DNA from: Bacteroidales bacterium UBA1184
GTDB lineage: Bacteria > Bacteroidota > Bacteroidia > Bacteroidales > ML635J-15
Length of the DNA stretch: 52,535 bases
Direction of reading: 5' to 3'
NCBI GenBank assembly: GCA_002310235.1
Contig: DBYO01000019.1
Location: forward strand, 96,033-148,567
Shown here: in pieces, positions 22,058 to 29,763 of the stretch
How the letters are laid out: every line of letters starts with the position of its first letter
Position numbering within the stretch: position 1 is the stretch's first letter
Translations under genes and position numbers: made by a program
Notes under the pieces: generated by a model
The model's database searches: none
What the model was told of the DNA's origin: nothing
What the model saw: the letters and a program-made list of their open reading frames with translations, nothing else

Positions 22058-23419
22058 TTACTTCCCAATACAAAACTTTGAGAAAATGCTTCCCAGCACC
22101 TCATCGGTGCTGATAGCACCAGTTATCTCACCAAGATGATAATTTGCCTCGCGCAAATCCTGAGCAATGAAATCGGAAGGAATCCCCTCTCCTATTGCCT
22201 GCTTTGCCGACAACAGCAAATCCCTTGCTGCCGTAAGCGAGGCCACATGACGCACATTGGTAATGACAACATCTGCGGTTTCGGTCTTTAGCGACGAAAC
22301 GTACTCGACAAACCTACGGCACAAGGCATCAACATTAGAACCGTCAAGGGCAGAAATCAACAGAGAATCGCCATATCCATATTCTGCATCGCAAATATCC
22401 GACTTGTTAAGCACTACTATAAGTTTCGTCTCTTCGATAATCTCCTTTTCGATAGATGCAACAATTTCGTCGTTATGCTGTTTGTCTGCCGACGCATCTA
22501 GCACTAGCACGACAATTCGGGCAGACTTCAGCTTTGAATAAGTGCGCTGAATGCCAAGTTCCTCAACTTCGTTGTCGGCATTGCGTATGCCAGCCGTGTC
22601 GATGAAGCGAAAGCGTATGCCGTCAAGCACAAACTCCTCCTCTATCGTGTCGCGCGTTGTTCCTGCCACCGACGAAACAATAGCCCTGTCCTCGTGCAAT
22701 ATGGCGTTCAGAAGCGTTGATTTACCAGCATTCGGCTCACCGACAATAGCAACTGGCACACCAGACTTTACAGCGTTTCCATATTCAAAACTGCGGATAA
22801 GTTTTTCGGTTTCGGTACAAATCTCGTCAATCAGAGAAACCAACTTGGTGCGGTCGGCAAATTCGACATCCTCTTCAGAAAAGTCGAGTTCCAACTCAAG
22901 CAGCGAAGTGAGTTCCAGCATTCTGCCACGCAGTTCCGAAATCTTCGACGACACCTGGCCTTTCAGTTGCGACATTGCCACACGATGCGACTCTGCCGAA
23001 CTGCTTGAAATAAGGTCTGCAACCGCCTCCGACTGTGACAGGTCCATCTTTCCATTAAGGAAAGCCCTCTGCGTGAACTCACCCGGACGAGCAAGCACAG
23101 CACCGTAATGCGTGAGCGCAGCCAGAATTTTCTGCTCAATGTATTCGGAACCATGGCAATATATCTCGACCATATCTTCGCCCGAAAACGAAGCCGGCGA
23201 AGCAAACTTTACCACCATAGCCTCGTCGAGCAGAGTGCCTTTTTCGTCAACTATACCAGTAAAAAACATTGTACGAGGACATTCTGCCTCGAAAATGGAC
23301 TTCCGCACGACAATATTCCGTGCTATGGAGAACGAATCGGCACCGCTAACCCTTACAATGCCTATTGCTCCTGCTCCCGAAGCCGTCGATATGGCGCATA
23401 TTGTTGTCCCGAATATCAT
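22058..23419 (-). CDS. mnmE: tRNA modification GTPase MnmE
   Basis: A 453-residue G protein which, with MnmG, makes the cmnm5 group on wobble uridine of certain tRNAs. The N-terminal tetrahydrofolate-binding domain starts MIFGTTICAISTASGAGAIG. A helical domain holds the embedded Ras-like G domain with GEPNAGKSTLLN (G1), TTRDTIEEEF (G2), DTAGIR (G3) and NKSD (G4). The C-terminal CIGK supplies the conserved cysteine motif CxGK. Length is normal and the gene is complete. The -7 box TACCTTTG is at 23436-23443. Convergent with the RND exporter across repeat block 4. Confidence 0.97.
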   Translation of the reverse strand: MIFGTTICAISTASGAGAIGIVRVSGADSFSIARNIVVRKSIFEAECPRTMFFTGIVDEKGTLLDEAMVVKFASPASFSGEDMVEIYCHGSEYIEQKILAALTHYGAVLARPGEFTQRAFLNGKMDLSQSEAVADLISSSSAESHRVAMSQLKGQVSSKISELRGRMLELTSLLELELDFSEEDVEFADRTKLVSLIDEICTETEKLIRSFEYGNAVKSGVPVAIVGEPNAGKSTLLNAILHEDRAIVSSVAGTTRDTIEEEFVLDGIRFRFIDTAGIRNADNEVEELGIQRTYSKLKSARIVVLVLDASADKQHNDEIVASIEKEIIEETKLIVVLNKSDICDAEYGYGDSLLISALDGSNVDALCRRFVEYVSSLKTETADVVITNVRHVASLTAARDLLLSAKQAIGEGIPSDFIAQDLREANYHLGEITGAISTDEVLGSIFSKFCIGK

Positions 23420-23435
23420 TATTAGAAATTTTGTG

Positions 23436-23443
23436 CAAAGGTA
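23436..23443 (-). promoter_or_regulatory. -7 box of mnmE
   Basis: TACCTTTG on the minus strand, 16 bases before the ATG at 23419. No TTG at the usual spacing. Confidence 0.5.
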
Positions 23444-23689
23444 AACAATTTAGGGGAAAATAGAAGATGTGAATCTCTGCGGCAAATATATTTATGACTT
23501 TGCGCACCAATTAAAGCAAAACATTGTGATTCCTGCGAGAGTATAGAAGCAAAAAATCTATTCATATCATGCTTAGAACACATATAAACAACACTTCTAA
23601 GCTGAATATAAACGGAAATTACCCTTACAGAATCTGAAAAAATTATCCAAAACCCACAGATAGCCAATAGCTTCTATCTTTCAAACAAA
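23444..23689. other. Non-coding stretch, nothing recognised
   Basis: AT-rich sequence between the mnmE promoter and a possible gene stub. It holds open frames on the minus strand but none with family resemblance or a promoter. No RNA gene or repeat was seen. Confidence 0.4.
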
Positions 23690-23758
23690 TTATCTAGTGT
23701 TATTACACTTTGAACGCAATACTGATACATATTTGCTTTTACTCCGAATGGCGTCCAT
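23690..23758 (-). pseudogene. Possible 22-codon stub of an antitoxin-like gene
   Basis: A -7 box TATCTTTG (23778-23785, minus strand) is followed 19 bases later by an ATG and a 22-residue frame MDAIRSKSKYVSVLRSKCN... The start resembles the first residues of HigA-like helix-turn-helix antitoxins (MxxIRTxxxYxxxL). It stops before any domain could form. The assignment is weak and it may be chance. Confidence 0.25.
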
Positions 23759-23890
23759 TTTAGTTTTTTGTACGGGACAAAGATAAGTTTTTTTACGATT
23801 TAGAAGTACTATTGTCGTTTTAATATTGCATAAACGAGAACCAATTTTTGCTACAACAGATTTATTCAAAATTTTGTCGCAATACATTTA

Positions 23891-23920
23891 TTGCAATTAA
23901 GAAAATTTGCATTATCTTTG
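23891..23920 (+). promoter_or_regulatory. Promoter of the toxin-antitoxin operon
   Basis: TTG (23891-23893), 19-base spacer, TATCTTTG (23913-23920). Full consensus, 33 bases before the antitoxin ATG. Confidence 0.7.
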
Positions 23921-23953
23921 TGTCTCATTTTGGTACACAAAAAAAATAATATT

Positions 23954-24226
23954 ATGGAAGTAGTTTCAACAAGGGAATTTAGGAACAATATGGCAACATA
24001 TTTAGACCATATTTCATCAGGTCAAGAACTTATACTGAAGACCAGAGACAAGGGCAGCTTTGTTATCCGCAAGGTCAAGGAAGACGATACGCTTATGTCG
24101 AAGGAAGAGTTTTTCGCAAAAATAGAAGAATCCGAGAAGCAAATTGAGAGGGGCGAATATTCGGTTATGAAACCAGAAGAAACGTTGGATGAGTTTTTGG
24201 AAAGGGTGACAAATGTACAAGATTGA
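23954..24226 (+). CDS. yefM: Phd/YefM-family antitoxin
   Basis: A 90-residue antitoxin. The N-terminal MEVVSTREFRNNMATYLDHI is the Phd/YefM fold that binds the operon promoter, followed by ILKTRDKGSFVIRKV. The charged C-terminal tail (about 50-90, EEFFAKIEESEKQIERGEYS) is the usual toxin-neutralising segment. An upstream in-frame start exists at 23891, but that would begin inside the promoter, so the ATG at 23954 is chosen. It overlaps the toxin gene by 14 bases, which ties their translation together. Confidence 0.9.
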   Translation: MEVVSTREFRNNMATYLDHISSGQELILKTRDKGSFVIRKVKEDDTLMSKEEFFAKIEESEKQIERGEYSVMKPEETLDEFLERVTNVQD

Positions 24227-24485
24227 ATTTTCAAAAACAGCCATTGCTGACATCGTAAAACTTAGACGCAATAAGCCTAATGCATATAAGAAATTGGACG
24301 GATTGATTTCTGAACTAAAAGAACACCCTACCTCTGGCACAGGTCATCCAGAACAACTGAAAGGCGACAAAGCCGGGAAATGGTCGCGGCACATAACGAG
24401 CAAGCATAGGCTGATTTACGAAATAAAAGAAGAAGTTGTAATTGTAAATGTCCTAGCCGCTTACGGACATTATGGGGACAAATAG
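24213..24485 (+). CDS. yoeB: YoeB/Txe-family toxin (ribosome-dependent mRNA interferase)
   Basis: A 90-residue RelE-superfamily toxin. It starts MYKIEFSKTAIADIVKLRRN and has HPTSGTGHPEQLKGDKAGKWSR (in part), HRLIYEI and the C-terminal AAYGHYGDK. The WSRxIxxxHRLIYEI and HY near the C-terminus are hallmarks of YoeB, where the last histidine and tyrosine take part in mRNA cleavage at the ribosomal A site. All expected residues appear intact, so the toxin is probably active. The start overlaps the antitoxin end. Both genes end before a shared bidirectional terminator. Confidence 0.92.
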   Translation: MYKIEFSKTAIADIVKLRRNKPNAYKKLDGLISELKEHPTSGTGHPEQLKGDKAGKWSRHITSKHRLIYEIKEEVVIVNVLAAYGHYGDK

Positions 24486-24545
24486 AAAGGCAAAAAATCG
24501 CTTCACACATTTGTACACATACACTAATTAAATAGTCACAACAAA

Positions 24546-24578
24546 AAAAATGGTGGACACAAAATGTCCACCATTTTT
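24546..24578. terminator. Bidirectional terminator between toxin and M49-like peptidase
   Basis: TGGTGGACA-CAAAA-TGTCCACCA with A run before and T run after. Serves the toxin operon from the left and the peptidase gene from the right. Confidence 0.9.
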
Positions 24579-24596
24579 AATAGGTAATATCGGAAA

Positions 24597-26249
24597 TTAC
24601 AAACCGAGAACTTCTGCTCCCTGTCTGTAAACGATGTCCTTAGGAATGCCAGCGCCGGCAATCTTGTCGAGGCTCTTCTGGAGGTCTTCGGTAACAACGC
24701 TCTTTTCCTTAATCCACTTGTCAACTTCGGCCTTGTTGCCGTCACCCTGGAGAACGATAACCTTGGTAACGAAAGACTTTACAGCTTCCTGCATCTTTTC
24801 AAGGTTAACAGAATACTTTCCTGTTGCCTCGTCGAAATTGAAACCACCGTTCTCCTTGATGTATGCAAATTCCATCATGTTTGCCTTTCCGTGAGCTTCG
24901 GCAGCACCGAAACGAACCGAACGGAAGATACCAGCAAGGAAAGTAACATAGTTGTTCATCAAGTCCTGGTCCTTGATTTCGCCCATTTCGTGGAGCATTG
25001 TAACAAGGTACAGACCAAGCATATCAGCCTTAGCTTCCTCGATTGTGCTGTACGAATCGCCGAGAGCATCGCGAACCGACTTCTTGTCTGGATTGATAGT
25101 GAACTTAACACCAAGTCCGTGAGCTACTTCGTGGAACATAACATTCTGGAAGAAAGCATTTTCGAAATCGATGTGCTTCAACTGGTCATCGGCGATGAGA
25201 AGTTCTGCAATAGGAACAAGAATCTGGTCAAATTTCAACTTCATGGCATTCTTAAGCTGCAACTTGCGAGAACCCTTTGCTGCGTGAACATTCGGGTCGT
25301 TAGGCAGGTTGATAGCGATGTTCTTGCTTGCCGAGTTGCAGTCGCCAGCAGAATAAACCACATCGTAAACATTCATGTCGCCCGAGTTGGTTGCGCTTTC
25401 GGCCTTGTACTGCGGTTCAACAGGCAAATTCGACTGCAAGGTCTGAAGAATTGCATTGTAGTGTTCAATCTTGCGAGTCCATTCCATATTCTTGATAAGA
25501 ATCTGTCCCGAATGTGCTGCGCGCGAACCGTTGATCTCGTCCTCGTAGCTTTCGATAGGGCCAACAACAAAGTCAATCAAATTGGTCTTCATATCCATCC
25601 AAGCGCAGTCGCTCTCAAAATATTTGTCGGTGCGGAAAGCTTCGGCACGGAGTTTCAAATATTTCTTGAAACCTTCATCCTCTGCGAGTTCTGCAGCTTC
25701 GTCGAGCAAGTCGGCAGCCTTGAGCAGTTCTGGATATTCCTCGTGGTAAGGAACTTCCTTGAGCGAACCATCCTCGTTGCGGCGGATAACCGAATACCAG
25801 CCGTTGCGAACATTTTCGTCGAGAGCCTGGAATTCCTCGTCGGTCATGTCAGCCGGATAGAAGCAAGCGCCCTTAGGCTTTTCGCCGTAACCTTCGATGA
25901 ATGCCTTGTTGCCATCAAGACGGTCCCAGGGACCATAGTTGATTTCGGCATACTTGCGGGCATCTTCGTCCTTAATCGACGAAAGGAAAGCCTCTTTTTC
26001 ACCGATAGCCTCCTTCCAGAATACCTGTTCCATAATATCAGCCACCTCAATGAGCTTCTTCAGCATCTGCTTCTGGTTGTCAGTCAGTTCCGATACCAAA
26101 TCCGACTTCAAGTCGACAACGGCATAATTGTTTACCAAAGCCTGCATTTCGGAAACCTCCTGCTTAGGCTCTTCTTTCTTCTCTTCCTTGTTGCTGCACG
26201 ACCATGCGAATAATGCAGCAGTTACAATCAAAATACTGATTTTCTTCAT
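24597..26249 (-). CDS. M49-like (dipeptidyl-peptidase III-related) lipoprotein peptidase
   Basis: A 550-residue lipoprotein: the signal ends LFAWSCSNKEEKK, with Cys18 as the likely lipidation site. The zinc site is HEVAHG (His373, Glu374, His377) with a second motif EEAKAD (404-409). DPP III of family M49 classically has the longer HExxGH and EExRAE/D. The shorter HExxH form is what I associate with bacterial Zn-dependent hydrolases annotated near M49. N-terminal LTDNQKQMLKKLIEVADIMEQVFW and NYGPWDRL also fit that group. It probably removes dipeptides from oligopeptides outside the inner membrane. A strong terminator follows. Peptidase activity is inferred. Confidence 0.75.
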   Translation of the reverse strand: MKKISILIVTAALFAWSCSNKEEKKEEPKQEVSEMQALVNNYAVVDLKSDLVSELTDNQKQMLKKLIEVADIMEQVFWKEAIGEKEAFLSSIKDEDARKYAEINYGPWDRLDGNKAFIEGYGEKPKGACFYPADMTDEEFQALDENVRNGWYSVIRRNEDGSLKEVPYHEEYPELLKAADLLDEAAELAEDEGFKKYLKLRAEAFRTDKYFESDCAWMDMKTNLIDFVVGPIESYEDEINGSRAAHSGQILIKNMEWTRKIEHYNAILQTLQSNLPVEPQYKAESATNSGDMNVYDVVYSAGDCNSASKNIAINLPNDPNVHAAKGSRKLQLKNAMKLKFDQILVPIAELLIADDQLKHIDFENAFFQNVMFHEVAHGLGVKFTINPDKKSVRDALGDSYSTIEEAKADMLGLYLVTMLHEMGEIKDQDLMNNYVTFLAGIFRSVRFGAAEAHGKANMMEFAYIKENGGFNFDEATGKYSVNLEKMQEAVKSFVTKVIVLQGDGNKAEVDKWIKEKSVVTEDLQKSLDKIAGAGIPKDIVYRQGAEVLGL

Positions 26250-26264
26250 TTTATTTAATTTTAA

Positions 26265-26387
26265 TTACGATTCGAAATATAATTATATATAGTGGAGATT
26301 CCGCACAAGCGAACTCACAAGGCTCGTCCCTACGCCTGTTCGTTCAGCATTGCGGAATGACACCTTTATTATTACGATTCAAAATAT
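26265..26387. repeat. Small element: 16-base direct repeats around a nested inverted repeat
   Basis: TTACGATTCGAAATAT (26265-26280) and TTACGATTCAAAATAT (26372-26387) differ at one base. Between them ATTCCGCA (26298-26305) pairs with TGCGGAAT (26351-26358), and inside that CGAAC pairs with GTTCG and GGC with GCC. The right direct repeat supplies the last codons and stop of the zinc-ribbon gene. Confidence 0.6.
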
Positions 26388-27526
26388 TGATAAATATAGA
26401 AAATTCCAACAAGCACGGCAATTATAGCCAGTACGAAAAGTGTAATCTTCCACCAGCACCACGGACGGTCGCCAGCAACCTTTCCAGTACGGCCATTGAC
26501 GATGAAGCGGTAAACCTTGGTATTGAACCTGTAAGCACTAATCCATATTGGCAGCAAGGTGTGCTTGAATGTAGTGTCGGAGAACTGAATACTCAACGAA
26601 GTAATCTTCTGGTGGTCACCACCTATGTCGCGCCGAACCTCTGCCCTGATGCCCTGCTCCATTATGCCCTTTGCATCTTCGTAACCTTCCTTGAGTCCTG
26701 TCTGATAAGTCTCGGTACGGAACCCCGAGAGGAATTTTTCTTCGTAAGGCACAAGGTTTTCCAAATCCCATGGCTCGAGTTCGTCCATCTTTTTGCGGTT
26801 CAAAGTCTTTGACGCAGGAATAAGCACATCGTCGAAGAACAAGCCTATATGTCCCGAAACCGGTGTCCAGCGCGTCTTTACGACGGTACGTGTTTCGGTC
26901 TTACCGTTTATCGTTACGGTAACGGTGTCGGTGTAGTCGTCGCCACGCAAACCGCGGTAGTCCGATTCGGTCTGTGCATCGTAAGTCCAGTATGGCAGAT
27001 ACATACCAGCCAACTTCTCGCACTGGGTAGCATAGGTCTTGAGTTTTGGCGGTGCAAACCACAAGCCTTTTATCCACTTGCGGTACGAGGCCAAAGCTTC
27101 TTCCGATTTCACCTTAAACGGAAGCACCGACTTTGGCTTAATCATCTTCTTGGTCGATTCGTTGGCGACAACCAATTTAGTTCCGCAGAACGGACATTCG
27201 TCAGAAACTATGTTTGCATCGAGGGTAACCACTGCACCACACGAGCTACAAGCAACGGTTGAAACTTCCTCCAGCTTGTTGCCGTCGCCAGTCTCACCAC
27301 CGGCCTCCAGCTTGGCAAGATAATCTTCGAGGTCGAGTTCCTCGATTACCTCATCGCTTATTTCGATTTCGTTTTCAGCACCGCAATACGGGCATTTCAT
27401 CGATGTGGTTCCTGGTTCGAACACCAATGATGCACCACAATTCTTGCACTTAAATTCCTTTTTCTGAGAGATTTCAGGCTCCTTGAACTCGTTGTCAACA
27501 TACTGCGACTCGTCATATTCTGCCAT
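26372..27526 (-). CDS. Zinc-ribbon membrane protein of unknown function
   Basis: A 384-residue protein. The N-terminal part has two zinc ribbons: CKNCGASL ... MKCPYCGAEN (about 26-52) and CSSCGAVV ... DECPFCGTKL (about 92-117), separated by an acidic linker. The middle has FKVKSEEALASYRKWIKGLWFAPPKL and YLPYWTYDAQTESDYRGLRG, typical of a widespread bacterial family often misnamed PriA-like or TFIIB-type. One transmembrane helix near 360-380 (ITLFVLAIIAVLVGIFYIY) ends the chain. The ribbon half would face the cytoplasm if that helix is a tail anchor (inference). The function is unknown. Promoter at 27567-27595. Confidence 0.7.
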   Translation of the reverse strand: MAEYDESQYVDNEFKEPEISQKKEFKCKNCGASLVFEPGTTSMKCPYCGAENEIEISDEVIEELDLEDYLAKLEAGGETGDGNKLEEVSTVACSSCGAVVTLDANIVSDECPFCGTKLVVANESTKKMIKPKSVLPFKVKSEEALASYRKWIKGLWFAPPKLKTYATQCEKLAGMYLPYWTYDAQTESDYRGLRGDDYTDTVTVTINGKTETRTVVKTRWTPVSGHIGLFFDDVLIPASKTLNRKKMDELEPWDLENLVPYEEKFLSGFRTETYQTGLKEGYEDAKGIMEQGIRAEVRRDIGGDHQKITSLSIQFSDTTFKHTLLPIWISAYRFNTKVYRFIVNGRTGKVAGDRPWCWWKITLFVLAIIAVLVGIFYIYQYFES

Positions 27527-27566
27527 ATCTTTATTTATTTAGCGTTATTCAAATTCAAAACAAACG

Positions 27567-27595
27567 CAAAGATAAGAAAGATTTACGATTGACAA
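27567..27595 (-). promoter_or_regulatory. Promoter of the zinc-ribbon membrane protein
   Basis: On the minus strand TTG (27593-27595), an 18-base spacer and TATCTTTG (27567-27574), 40 bases before the ATG. Confidence 0.6.
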
Positions 27596-27622
27596 AATAC
27601 GATTAACGATTTATTTTAATGT

Positions 27623-27652
27623 ATAATAGTCGTTGCTCGCAACGACTATTAT
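27623..27652. terminator. 14-base perfect hairpin downstream of the envC operon
   Basis: ATAATAGTCGTTGC (27623-27636) pairs completely with GCAACGACTATTAT (27639-27652). It lies 45 bases past the EnvC stop. There is no T run, so it may act as a transcript end or simply be another interspersed palindrome. Confidence 0.5.
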
Positions 27653-27697
27653 GACTATAAAACTATCAACTTTTAACTCTCAACTATTAACTTTTAT

Positions 27698-28909
27698 TTA
27701 CTTCGCCAGCCAGTTTGCAGGGTTAAGCGTTGCACTGCCCTTCCATATTTCGAGATGAAGGACGGTCTTGTTTTCAGAATCATCGGTGTATATCTTGCCA
27801 ATTGCCTGCTTTGCCTTTACCTTGTCTCCAGCCGACACATAAACTTTGTCGAGATGGGTATATACGCTCAGGTATTCGCCATGCCTGATAATGACAGCAT
27901 TCTGCGTCCCTGGAATAGAAAATACCTTGCGCACCTCACCGTCGAATACTGCACGTGCATCGGAACCTGTTGTTGTGGAAATATCAATACCCTTGTTGTC
28001 GATTTCGACTCCCGAAATAACAGGATGCGGCTGCTTACCGAAGCGAGAAACAATGACACCGCGCTGCACAGGCCAAGGCAACTTGCCGATGTTGCTACCG
28101 AAGTTATCGCTGACAATCTTTTCCTCTGGAGTAAGTTCGTACTTGCCGGTATTTGCCTTTCCTTTCGATGCTGACGATTTCTTCACTTCCTCGGCAATCA
28201 ACTTTTCAATTGCTGCTTGCAACTGCTGTTTCTGCTTGTTCTTCTCGGCAAGTTGTTTCTTAAGATCGGCCTCTTTGCCCTTAAGTTTTGCAAGAGCATT
28301 TTCCTGCTCCTTTTTAGCATTTTGTAGATTCTTAGCCTCAACTTTTTCCTCGTCAAGAAGTTTCTGATGCTCGGCCTTCTGTGCCACAAGCTTTGCCCTC
28401 TGCTTTTCAAGAACTGCCTTTATCGCATTGATTGCCAAAAGTTGGCGCTTACGATATTCGGCCATCTGCTGCATGTATTTCAGTCGCAGATACGACTGGT
28501 TGAAATCCTTTGACGACAGCAGAAACATTATTTCGTTACTCTTGTTTCGGTTTTTCCATGCAATCTGCAGCATTCTTGAATACGATGCCTTCAAATTTTC
28601 CAGATCCTCGGTCATCATGGCAATTATCGACTCCGTTTCCTTTATTTTTTTCGAAACATACGAAATTTCCATGTTAATATCGGAAATAAGTTCCTGTCGC
28701 GATGTAATCTGGCTGCCCAGCAGAGCAAGGTTGTTCTCCGACTCCTTCTGGTTCTTGCGGGTTTCTTCAAGAAGCTTATTTGTATAGTTAATCTCGTTTA
28801 TGGTTTTCTTCTTTTTCTTTTCAAGTTCAGCCTTGGTCTGAGCAAACGCACCCACGACCGGCAGCAACAAAGCCATAACGACAACTAATATTCTAACGAT
28901 TCTTTTCAT
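27698..28909 (-). CDS. envC: EnvC-like murein hydrolase activator (M23 fold, degenerate)
   Basis: A 403-residue periplasmic protein: signal peptide (1-23, ending VGAFAQ), long coiled coil (about 25-255), and a C-terminal LytM/M23 domain (about 290-400). The zinc-binding HxGxD is NKGID here, and the HLH of active LytM enzymes is VLHLE, so two metal ligands are missing. That is the condition of E. coli EnvC, which does not cut peptidoglycan but activates amidases at the division site. Its start overlaps the DUF4292 gene end by 17 bases, placing it last in a four-gene operon. The amidase partner is not in the window. Confidence 0.88.
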   Translation of the reverse strand: MKRIVRILVVVMALLLPVVGAFAQTKAELEKKKKKTINEINYTNKLLEETRKNQKESENNLALLGSQITSRQELISDINMEISYVSKKIKETESIIAMMTEDLENLKASYSRMLQIAWKNRNKSNEIMFLLSSKDFNQSYLRLKYMQQMAEYRKRQLLAINAIKAVLEKQRAKLVAQKAEHQKLLDEEKVEAKNLQNAKKEQENALAKLKGKEADLKKQLAEKNKQKQQLQAAIEKLIAEEVKKSSASKGKANTGKYELTPEEKIVSDNFGSNIGKLPWPVQRGVIVSRFGKQPHPVISGVEIDNKGIDISTTTGSDARAVFDGEVRKVFSIPGTQNAVIIRHGEYLSVYTHLDKVYVSAGDKVKAKQAIGKIYTDDSENKTVLHLEIWKGSATLNPANWLAK

Positions 28910-29762
28910 TCAACTTGATTTTTGTGTACTTGGCAGGAACTTTAAACGGATAAGTCAGTTCATCATTCACTTCGAAATCACTTATCGTAAATTTCATACT
29001 ACCCTTAAAATCACCCGATTCTACATATATATTCATAGTCTGAGGGAACAACTGTTCACCGAAACGCGTATATTTTCCGTACTCAATATAAGCATTACGT
29101 CCGGTTTCAAGGTCTTCGAGATACATATTCTTAACTTTGAAAGTACCTGGTACGACCTTAACAGTTTGGATTACAGAGCCATGACGGTCTGCATAATTGC
29201 TGTTGGCGCGCTCTGCAATCTTATTTAACTTTTTCTGAGAAATTGTTGATATACAATAATATACAGTATCAATACAAGATTTATAATCGTAATCGTCATA
29301 ATTTTTTGTAGTGTCGCCATCGGACGGATAGCGGAAAAATTCGTTGAGCAAGATTGACTGCAAATCATTGTACGACATTTCTAGTTTAGCAATACTCTCG
29401 AGAGCAGAAATATCCTCGGCATAATACTCGTTTTTCAAGCGGTTCATAACTCTTACCGAATCCTTAGATATAAGTGCTCTAAAACCTTCGATATTAAACG
29501 AACGAAGGCTAACCCACATCAAACTGTCGCGATATACACGAAGATTACCGCTGAACGAATCAGGTGTTCCACCATTCACAGAATACTCACACGAAAATTT
29601 GTAGGATGCTTTTGCATAGGTCGGAGAATTAGCAATCACATTCTCAACAATCTTTGATGTACGCATACTGTCCTTAGCCTCGTATGTGCCTACATTCACG
29701 CTCCGACATGCCCACAGACATACCGACAACACAAACACCAATATTAAGTTTCTTTTTGCCAA
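28893..29762 (-). CDS. DUF4292 lipoprotein
   Basis: A 289-residue lipoprotein of the DUF4292 family, typical of Bacteroidota. The signal ends VCLWACRS with Cys19 as lipid site. NLRVYRDSLMWVSLRSFNIEGFRALI is the LolA/LppX-like beta-sheet part conserved in the family, followed by DSVRVMNRLKNEYYAEDI. The fold relation to LolA hints at handling of lipids or lipoproteins, but no function is proven. The start codon is TTG (29760-29762). It is chosen because it lies one base after the stop of the TPR gene and gives a complete lipoprotein signal; no ATG does. Second-to-last gene of the operon. Confidence 0.85.
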   Translation of the reverse strand: MAKRNLILVFVLSVCLWACRSVNVGTYEAKDSMRTSKIVENVIANSPTYAKASYKFSCEYSVNGGTPDSFSGNLRVYRDSLMWVSLRSFNIEGFRALISKDSVRVMNRLKNEYYAEDISALESIAKLEMSYNDLQSILLNEFFRYPSDGDTTKNYDDYDYKSCIDTVYYCISTISQKKLNKIAERANSNYADRHGSVIQTVKVVPGTFKVKNMYLEDLETGRNAYIEYGKYTRFGEQLFPQTMNIYVESGDFKGSMKFTISDFEVNDELTYPFKVPAKYTKIKLNEKNR

Positions 29763-29763
29763 T

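Noticed and set aside
23422..23667. An 81-codon minus-strand frame upstream of mnmE
   Set aside because: It overlaps the mnmE -7 box and shows no domain or signal.
24891..26213. A 440-codon open frame on the plus strand across the M49-like peptidase gene
   Set aside because: Antisense shadow of a gene with a zinc motif and lipoprotein signal. No promoter or domain of its own.
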